64,000 bases of DNA. It comes from [Actinomadura] parvosata subsp. kistnae. Lineage in GTDB: Bacteria; Actinomycetota; Actinomycetes; Streptosporangiales; Streptosporangiaceae. Of this stretch, positions 58,821 through 64,000 are shown one piece after another (within the stretch, counting starts at the first letter, position 1; the number at the start of each line of letters is the position of its first letter). Where the stretch lies: positions 744,001-808,000 of the forward strand of contig NZ_OOHJ01000015.1 in assembly GCF_900323885.1 (NCBI RefSeq), given 5' to 3'. Both the position numbers and the translations under genes were made by a program. The notes beneath the pieces were generated by a model. The model searched no databases. It was not told the DNA's origin and saw nothing but the letters and a program-made list of their open reading frames with translations.

Positions 58821-59455
58821 ACCAGCTCGCCGCCCGCCCGCCAGACCGACACCGAGGCGTTCAGCACCGGCGCGAACTCCAGCACCGCCGCCAGCTCCGC
58901 GTCCGGCCGCCCGTCGAGGACGTGGCGCAGCGCCAGCACCACCGAGTCGTGGGCGACGATCAGCACGCGCCGCCCCGCCGCCCGCCGGTCGAGATCGCCC
59001 ACGAAGCCGCGCAGCCGCACCACCACGTCGCCCAGCGACTCGCCGCCCGGCGGCCGGTAGGCGTAGGCGCCCTCGGCCTCGCGCCGGGCCAGCTCCTCCG
59101 GGTGCCGCTCCCTGATCGCCGCCAGGTTCAGCGGCGCGAACGCGCCCGCCTCCTGGTCCCGCAGCCGCTCGTCCACCGTGACGGGCAGCGGCCCGGCCCC
59201 CCACACCTCCTGCGCGATCTTCCAGGTGTCGAGGGCGCGCAGGTACGGCGAGCACCACACCAGCTCCGGCGCCTCTCTCGCCGGCAGCGCCGCCAGCAGC
59301 CGGCCCAGCGCCGCCGCCTGCGCCCGGCCCAGCTCCGTCACCGTCACCTCGTCGTCGCCGCGCTCGTAGACCAGCGGCGTCTCCCCGGCCCGCCGGTGCG
59401 CCAGGTTCGCCTCGCTCTCGCCGTGACGCACCGCCATGATCCGTTCAGGGCCCAT
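58787..59455 (-). CDS. Histidine phosphatase family protein
   Basis: Phosphoglycerate-mutase-like phosphatase of 222 residues. The RHG motif is MAVRHGESEANLA (phospho-His), with YLRALDT supplying an Arg, RLRDQEAGAF the acid region and VLIVAHDSVVLALRHVL the second His. Cytoplasmic; substrate unknown. ATG 59455 follows GAGGATGGGG. Divergent from the dehydrogenase gene by 39 bp. Confidence 0.9.
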   Translation of the reverse strand: MGPERIMAVRHGESEANLAHRRAGETPLVYERGDDEVTVTELGRAQAAALGRLLAALPAREAPELVWCSPYLRALDTWKIAQEVWGAGPLPVTVDERLRDQEAGAFAPLNLAAIRERHPEELARREAEGAYAYRPPGGESLGDVVVRLRGFVGDLDRRAAGRRVLIVAHDSVVLALRHVLDGRPDAELAAVLEFAPVLNASVSVWRAGGELVVFNDVAHLTS

Positions 59456-59482
59456 GTCCCCATCCTCACACGGCGGTGATCG

Positions 59483-59488
59483 TACGGT
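59483..59488 (+). promoter_or_regulatory. -10 hexamer of the dehydrogenase gene
   Basis: TACGGT ends 6 bases before ATG 59495; GGAGG occupies the gap and could serve as ribosome binding site. Confidence 0.4.
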
Positions 59489-59494
59489 GGAGGC

Positions 59495-60355
59495 ATGACT
59501 TCTGTCGCACTTCTCGGAACAGGGCTCATGGGGCTGCCCATGGGCCGCAACCTCGCCAGGGCCGGCCTGCGCGTGAGCGTGTGGAACCGTACCAGGGACA
59601 AGGCCCTGCCCCTTGAGGCCGACGGCGCGGTGGTCGCGCACTCCCCCGCCGAGGCCGTCGAGGGCGCCGACGTGATCCTCACGATGCTCAGCGACGGCGA
59701 CGCCGTGCACGACGCCGTCACCGCCGCCGCCCCCGTCCTCCGGGCCGGGCAGGTGTGGGCCCAGATGAGCACCGTCGGCCTGGCCGCCACGGACCGGCTC
59801 GCCGCCCTCGCGGACCGGCACGGGCTGACGTACGTGGACGCGCCCGTGCAGGGCACCCGGCAGCCTGCCGAGCAGGGCAAGCTCGTCATACTCGCCTCCG
59901 GCCCCGACACGGCCCAGGAGGCGCTGGAGCCCGTCTTCGGGGCGCTCGGGCAGCGCACGCTCTGGCTCGGCCCGGCCGGGGCCGGCACGCGGCTCAAGAT
60001 GGCCACCGTCAGCTACGGCATCTCCCTCACCGCCGTCGTCGCCGAATCGCTCTCGCTCGCCCAGGGCCTCGGGCTCGACCCCGACCTCGTCCGCCAGGTC
60101 GTCACGGGCGGCCCCATGGATTCCGCCTACTTCCAGGCCAAGGCGAAGGCCATCCTGGAGGGCGACTTCACCCCCAGCTTCACCGTCCGCAACGCCGAGA
60201 AGGACACCCGGCTCATCCACGAGGCCGGCGCGGCCGTGGGGGTCCGGCTCGACGTGGTGGCCGCCGCCGGCGAACGGTTCCGGCGAGCGGAGGCGCAGGG
60301 GCACGGGGAGGAGGACATGGCGGCCACGTATTTCGCCAGCTTCGACAAGCCGTAA
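59495..60355 (+). CDS. NAD(P)-dependent 3-hydroxyisobutyrate dehydrogenase-like oxidoreductase
   Basis: Beta-hydroxyacid dehydrogenase of 286 residues. The Rossmann motif is ALLGTGLMGLPMGRNLARAG, the substrate region is VDAPVQGTRQPAEQGKL (usually DAPVSGG), and the catalytic Lys lies in GTRLKMATVSYG. The Asn that normally follows the Lys by four positions is replaced, and with the altered DAPVSGG motif this suggests an imine- or succinic-semialdehyde-reductase-like branch with unknown substrate. The stop lies 13 bp before the first RNA element. Confidence 0.9.
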   Translation: MTSVALLGTGLMGLPMGRNLARAGLRVSVWNRTRDKALPLEADGAVVAHSPAEAVEGADVILTMLSDGDAVHDAVTAAAPVLRAGQVWAQMSTVGLAATDRLAALADRHGLTYVDAPVQGTRQPAEQGKLVILASGPDTAQEALEPVFGALGQRTLWLGPAGAGTRLKMATVSYGISLTAVVAESLSLAQGLGLDPDLVRQVVTGGPMDSAYFQAKAKAILEGDFTPSFTVRNAEKDTRLIHEAGAAVGVRLDVVAAAGERFRRAEAQGHGEEDMAATYFASFDKP

Positions 60356-60368
60356 CCGCTAGGGTTTC

Positions 60369-60451
60369 AGCAGGCCGCCTTCCTACGGGGAGGATGGAAG
60401 TGGGCCCGGGTGTACTGCCGGAATTGACAGGAGCCCGGGCTTCGCGCTTTC
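60369..60451. ncRNA. Structured RNA element, copy 1 (candidate DUF3800-associated RNA)
   Basis: Layout: a 44-nt conserved arm (60369-60412), a variable 17-nt middle, then a 22-nt conserved arm (60430-60451) containing GAGCCCGGGC and GCGCTTTC. The first arm holds a hairpin CCTTCC-TACGG-GGAGG, and GCCCGGG near its end pairs with CCCGGGC of the second arm. Copy 2 begins 118 bases later with the same layout. Strand is uncertain; the stems form on either. Structured RNA motifs next to DUF3800 genes have been reported from comparative genomics; membership here is inference. Confidence 0.55.
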
Positions 60452-60486
60452 CAGGTGACTATTCGTGTGCGACCGGGTACAGTGAG

Positions 60487-60567
60487 AGCAGGCCGCCCTC
60501 CTACGGGGGGGATGGAAGTGGGCCCGGGTGACCCGCCGGACGACGGGAGCCCGGGCTTCGCGCTTTC
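60487..60567. ncRNA. Structured RNA element, copy 2 (candidate DUF3800-associated RNA)
   Basis: Same two arms (60487-60530 and 60546-60567) around a different 15-nt middle. Differences from copy 1 in the hairpin keep pairing: CCCTCC-TACGG-GGGGG against CCTTCC-TACGG-GGAGG, replacing U-G by C-G and U-A by U-G. The second arm ends inside the stop codon of the DUF3800 gene, so on the minus strand the element is the immediate 3' untranslated region of that gene. Confidence 0.55.
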
Positions 60568-61135
60568 ACTGGATCTCTTGTTCCCGCACCAGCATGCCGG
60601 CTTCCAACTGGCTCCAGAATCTTGGATCACCACGCTCCGCGAGGACCTTCGCTCCGGCGATAATGTCCGGCAACCACAGCAAGGGCTCCAACACCGGATC
60701 GCTCCACGACAGACGCAACCGTGGCGGCATCGCGTGGCGACCTTGCAACGCGACGATCAACTTGCGATCCCGACCGTCGAGCAGACTGTCACGACGCTCG
60801 AAGAGCACGTCAACCACATGATGGTCGCCCAACTCCCACAGCAGGCATTCCATACACTTCCGACGCGCTCGTTCCTGGCGCTTCGGATCGAGACCGGTGC
60901 CGAGAATGATGATGCCAGTCGGCTGGAGCCCCGCCACCGCCTCGATGAGCTGCGTTCGGCGCTTGTCGTTCTCATCGTGCCAGTGCAGGCGCAGCTGTCG
61001 GTGCAGCAACAGCCCGCGCAACTCGGCGCGGTAGTGGTCGGCCTGGTGCGGAGCAACGAGCACGGCCGCCATCAGGTACACGCTTCGCGCGAGCACCATG
61101 GACTCATCGACATACGCCGAGAACGGGAGGATCAC
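60566..61135 (-). CDS. DUF3800 domain protein
   Basis: Protein of 189 residues with DUF3800 hallmarks: AYVDESMVLARSVYLMAAVL at the N-terminus (acidic pair at 10-11), ELRGLLLHRQLRLHWHDE, and near the C-terminus PVLEPLLWLPDIIAGA. The family is thought to have an RNase H-like fold with conserved acidic residues and is of unknown function, often in mobile or defence contexts. GTG 61135 has no ribosome binding site, but TAGCAT stands 8 bases upstream. It abuts two structured RNA elements at its 3' end. Confidence 0.8.
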   Translation of the reverse strand: MILPFSAYVDESMVLARSVYLMAAVLVAPHQADHYRAELRGLLLHRQLRLHWHDENDKRRTQLIEAVAGLQPTGIIILGTGLDPKRQERARRKCMECLLWELGDHHVVDVLFERRDSLLDGRDRKLIVALQGRHAMPPRLRLSWSDPVLEPLLWLPDIIAGAKVLAERGDPRFWSQLEAGMLVREQEIQ

Positions 61136-61180
61136 GAGGGATCATGCTAGCCCTCGCAAACACGAAGCGTGATTAAGTCC

Positions 61181-62989
61181 TCACAATTCGTCCACCTCCG
61201 CATAAGCCCTCCCTCCCGAGAGCTTCGCGTAGCCGGGCCCCCGGTCGAAGAAGCGGTCGGCGGGGGGTCGGAGGCGGGCGCGGAGTTCGGCGGTGCCCTG
61301 CTCGTCGATGCGGTCCCCGTCCAAAACCACGCCGTAGTCGCCCAGCGCGCCAGCGATCGACACCTTGCCGTCGCGGACGTCGGCGGCCACGGCGCGCGGG
61401 TCTCGGTCGTACGGGGAGCCCCAGCCGCCGCCTCCGGTGGTGCGGATCCTGATGAGGTCGCCGGCCTGCACGGGGTGGTCGTCGACCAGGCCTTCCATTT
61501 CCTTGCCGGCGATCTCGACGCGGAAGGGCCGGCCGGCGAGGCCGCCGTTGACGCCCCAGCAGGACAGGATGGAGCGGTCGGCGATCGACATGTACGAGGC
61601 GTCGCGCAGCATGCGGATGTGCTTGTCGTAGCCGAGCCCGCCCCTGAACATGCCGGGCCCGCCGGAGTCGCAGGCCAGGGCGAGGCGTTCGACGCGGAAG
61701 GGCCAGCGGGCCTCGGCGAACTCGACGGGGATGTTGCGGGAGTCGGGGACGATGTGGATGGTGTCCTCGCCGTCGGCGTACCAGCGGCCGCCGGAGCCGC
61801 CGCCGAGGACTTCGCGCATGAGGTACGGCTGCCCGTCGGCGTCGATGCCGTGGACGCCGGTGTAGCGGATGGTCTCCTGGTCGGCGGGCATGCGGCCGCC
61901 GGTGGCCTTGGCCAGGACGCCGGCGAGGACGCCGAGCAGGCGCAGGATGACGAACGTTCGGGCGTTGGTGGGAGCGGGGAAGACGGGGGTGAGGAGGGTG
62001 CCCTTCTCGGGGAAGATCATTTTGATGAGGGGCACCACTCCCTCGTTCACGTCCAGCTCGGCCATGCGTTCGGGGGTGTCGGCGAGGTTGCGCAGCACCG
62101 GGGCGAGCCACTTCTTGAGGAAGACGCCGCCCGCGTAGTCGCCGGCGTGGTTGATGGGGCCCTTGGCCTGGGGTGAGGTGCCGGTGAAGTCGATGGTGAG
62201 CGGGGCGTCGGCGGCGTGGTCGACGGTGAGGGTGATGCGCTGGGCGTGCAGGCGGGGCTCGTCCACGCCGTCGTGCTCGGCGTAGTCCTCCCACACGTAC
62301 GTGCCTTCGGGGATCTTGGCGAGCAGTTCCCTGCGGAAGGTCTCGGTGGTCTTGGCGATGATCGCGTCGAAGCACTCCTCGACGGCCTGCTTGCCGTAGC
62401 GGTCGAACAGCTCGCCGAGCCGCCGGGCGCCCATGAGGCAGGCGGAGCATTCGGCGTCGAGGTCGCCGGCGAGGGAGTCGGGCATGCGGGAGTTGCGGGT
62501 CATGATCCGCAGCGCGGCCTCGTTGGGCACGCCCTGGTCCCACAGCTTGATCGGCGGGACCATCAGGCCCTCTTCGTAGACGGAGCGGGCGTGCGAGGGC
62601 ATGGAGCCGGGCACGGAGCCGCCGATGTCGTCGTGGTGGCCGAACGCCTGCACGAAGGCGACGACCTCGCCCTCGTGGAAGACGGGGACGGTGACGCACA
62701 GGTCGGGCAGGTGGCCGATGCCGCCTTCTGAGAGGTAGACGTCGTTGTGGAAGTAGACGTCGCCGGGCTTCATGGTCTCGATGGGGAAGTCGCGCACGAT
62801 CGGCTGGACGAGCGCGCTGTAGGAGCGGCCGGTGAGCTTGCGCAGCCGGGCGTCGTGGATGCCGGCGCGGAAGTCGTGGGCGTCGCGGATCATCGGCGAG
62901 CGGGCGGTGCGGGCGATGGCGGTCTCGACCTCCTTCTCGACGGAGGCGAGTGTCCCTTCGACGATCTCCACCAGGATGGGATCAGTCAC
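61181..62989 (-). CDS. Hydantoinase B/oxoprolinase family protein
   Basis: Subunit of 602 residues of an ATP-dependent hydantoinase or 5-oxoprolinase-type enzyme. Motifs: DPILVEIVEGTLASVEKEVE, PGDVYFHNDVYLSEGGIGHL, DIGGSVPGSMPSHA, DFTGTSPQAKGPIN, and the C-terminal IRTTGGGGWGSPYDRDP. It overlaps the hydantoinase A gene by 8 bp, as expected for the A-B complex. The substrate could be a hydantoin, 5-oxoproline or a ketone (carboxylase branch); the sequence does not decide. Confidence 0.93.
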   Translation of the reverse strand: MTDPILVEIVEGTLASVEKEVETAIARTARSPMIRDAHDFRAGIHDARLRKLTGRSYSALVQPIVRDFPIETMKPGDVYFHNDVYLSEGGIGHLPDLCVTVPVFHEGEVVAFVQAFGHHDDIGGSVPGSMPSHARSVYEEGLMVPPIKLWDQGVPNEAALRIMTRNSRMPDSLAGDLDAECSACLMGARRLGELFDRYGKQAVEECFDAIIAKTTETFRRELLAKIPEGTYVWEDYAEHDGVDEPRLHAQRITLTVDHAADAPLTIDFTGTSPQAKGPINHAGDYAGGVFLKKWLAPVLRNLADTPERMAELDVNEGVVPLIKMIFPEKGTLLTPVFPAPTNARTFVILRLLGVLAGVLAKATGGRMPADQETIRYTGVHGIDADGQPYLMREVLGGGSGGRWYADGEDTIHIVPDSRNIPVEFAEARWPFRVERLALACDSGGPGMFRGGLGYDKHIRMLRDASYMSIADRSILSCWGVNGGLAGRPFRVEIAGKEMEGLVDDHPVQAGDLIRIRTTGGGGWGSPYDRDPRAVAADVRDGKVSIAGALGDYGVVLDGDRIDEQGTAELRARLRPPADRFFDRGPGYAKLSGGRAYAEVDEL

Positions 62990-64000
62990 GACTTATCTCC
63001 ACATTTCCGTATTCGTCGAGCTTGGCGGTGAAGCCGGGGTGGATCGGGATCGTCGAGCCGTACTCCTCGATCACGGCGGGCCCGTGCACGGTCGCGCCGG
63101 GGCCGAGGGCGGCGCGCTGGTGGATCGGGGTGTCGCGGGTCTCGTCGAAGTGCACGGGACGCACCGACGTGGCGCCCTCGCCGGCCTTCTCCAGGCGGCG
63201 GATGACCGGGCGGGTGATGGGGCCGATGCCGGAGACGCGCAGGTTCACCCATTCGACGCCGTGGCGCGGGTCGTCGCGGTAGGCGTAGCCGTACAGCTTC
63301 TCGTGGGCGTCGTGGAAGCGGGAGAGCACCTCGGCGTGCCAGTCCTCGTCGATCTCGCCCGCCGGGGCGGGCACCCGCACCTCGTACGCCTGGCCGTAGT
63401 ACCGCAGGTCGGCGCTGCGCTGGTAGACGGGGTCGTCGAAGCCCTCGCGGTCGAGTGCCTCGCCCGCCTGATGCTCCAGGTCGTGGAAGATCTCGACGGC
63501 CTTGCCGAGCGAGAGGTCGCGGGTGACGTACGTCCGGACGTAGTCGTTCTTGACGTCCACCGTGAGCAGCCCGAACGCCGAGACGTTGCCGGGGTCGCGC
63601 GGGATGAGCACCGACGGCAGGCCGAGGATGTCGATCAGCCGGCACGCCAGCAGCGGCCCCGACCCGCCGAACGTCACCAGCGGGAAGTCGCGCACGTCGA
63701 GCCCGCGCTTGACGGTGAGCTGCCGGATCGCGTTGCTCTGGTTGAACGCGCTGATCTCCAGGATGCCGGTCGCCGTGCGCTCGGGGGTGAGGCCGAGCTT
63801 GTCGGCCAGGGCCTGGATGCCGGTACGGGCGGCGTCGACGTCGAGCGGGATCTCCCCGCCGAGCAGGTGCGGCGGGATGCGGCCGAGGAACACGTGCGCG
63901 TCCGTCACCGTCACCTCGGTCCCGCCCTTGCCGTAGCAGAGGGGGCCGGGGTCGGCGCCCGCCGAGCGCGGCCCCACCTTGAGCGTGCCTTCGGGCGAGA
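62982..64000 (-). CDS. Hydantoinase/oxoprolinase A subunit (5' end beyond window)
   Basis: C-terminal half of the ATP-binding partner; the gene enters from the right edge and has no start here. Visible motifs: GPRSAGADPGPLCYGKGG, VTDAHVFLGRIPPHLLGG, FPLVTFGGSGPLLACRLIDI and the end HGPAVIEEYGSTIPIHPGF, all typical of HyuA. It uses ATP to open or carboxylate the substrate with subunit B. About 340 residues are present; full-length proteins have about 650-700. Confidence 0.93.
   Translation of the reverse strand, partial: SPEGTLKVGPRSAGADPGPLCYGKGGTEVTVTDAHVFLGRIPPHLLGGEIPLDVDAARTGIQALADKLGLTPERTATGILEISAFNQSNAIRQLTVKRGLDVRDFPLVTFGGSGPLLACRLIDILGLPSVLIPRDPGNVSAFGLLTVDVKNDYVRTYVTRDLSLGKAVEIFHDLEHQAGEALDREGFDDPVYQRSADLRYYGQAYEVRVPAPAGEIDEDWHAEVLSRFHDAHEKLYGYAYRDDPRHGVEWVNLRVSGIGPITRPVIRRLEKAGEGATSVRPVHFDETRDTPIHQRAALGPGATVHGPAVIEEYGSTIPIHPGFTAKLDEYGNVEISRD

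Noticed and set aside
60369-60567. Minimal CRISPR array with two repeats
   Set aside because: Conserved sequence flanks both sides of a 15-17 nt variable segment, the hairpins covary, there are no cas genes, and units are separated by unrelated 35-nt sequence. A structured RNA element explains it better.
1-64000. tRNA or rRNA genes
   Set aside because: No cloverleaf with a TTCRANYC T-loop or rRNA-like stretch was noticed on reading; a covariance scan would be needed for certainty.

Overview
The window is high-GC DNA with many GTG starts, ATGA/GTGA stop-start overlaps, and several genes that begin 6-8 bases after a TANNNT -10 hexamer and so look leaderless. This points to an actinomycete. The hydrolase, regulator and transporter content suggests the Streptosporangiaceae (Nonomuraea-like), but that placement is inference. 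I saw no rRNA, tRNA, complete insertion sequence or CRISPR array.

Layout. 1-13 kb: a secreted lytic transglycosylase behind a structured leader, a transglutaminase-like/TetR pair, a large NACHT NTPase, a sensor kinase, a nucleoside deaminase, a heterodimeric ABC exporter, two zinc-ribbon paralogues, a DUF202 pair and a lipoprotein. 13-21.5 kb: an epoxide-hydrolase-like enzyme divergent from a class A beta-lactamase translationally coupled to a class A PBP, then a phosphatase/nuclease-fold protein, a DinB-like protein, a VOC protein and a DoxX protein divergent from a TetR gene whose start codon reads ATC. 21.5-23.2 kb: a repeat-rich, decayed stretch with a 30-bp tandem repeat, a UTRA regulator, a HicB-like remnant and two copies of an intergenic repeat. 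23-30 kb: a six-gene Liv-type ABC transporter operon with an acyl-CoA ligase inside it. 30-37 kb: a CPA1 antiporter, a disordered Q/P/Y-rich protein, DinG, and 0.9 kb of degenerate repeats. 37-41 kb: the shikimate operon aroC-aroK-aroB-aroQ followed by an SGNH hydrolase, with a prepilin peptidase upstream. 41-48 kb: SseB-like, PadR plus an RSH-like HD protein, a ring-opening amidohydrolase, a hydrolase with a triplicated promoter repeat, an FUSC exporter, and an aldo/keto reductase with its TetR. 48-58 kb: an aminotransferase, a peptidase-like hydrolase, DUF418, a nitrilase-family amidase, an ECF sigma factor with a membrane-anchored partner, and a fused acyl-CoA carboxyltransferase. 58-64 kb: a kinase, a phosphatase, a dehydrogenase, a DUF3800 gene abutting two copies of a structured RNA element, and a hydantoinase/oxoprolinase A/B pair cut by the window edge.

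Most notable. (1) The DUF3800 gene (60566-61135) ends on the second of two covarying ~80-nt elements, which fits the reported but unexplained association of DUF3800 genes with structured RNAs. (2) The NACHT protein is a candidate bacterial NLR-type defence protein. (3) Three genes (antiporter, prepilin peptidase, aldo/keto reductase) are each broken by loss of one G from a G run. The shared signature suggests either assembly homopolymer error or slippage-prone sites, so the breaks should be checked before these genes are called pseudogenes.
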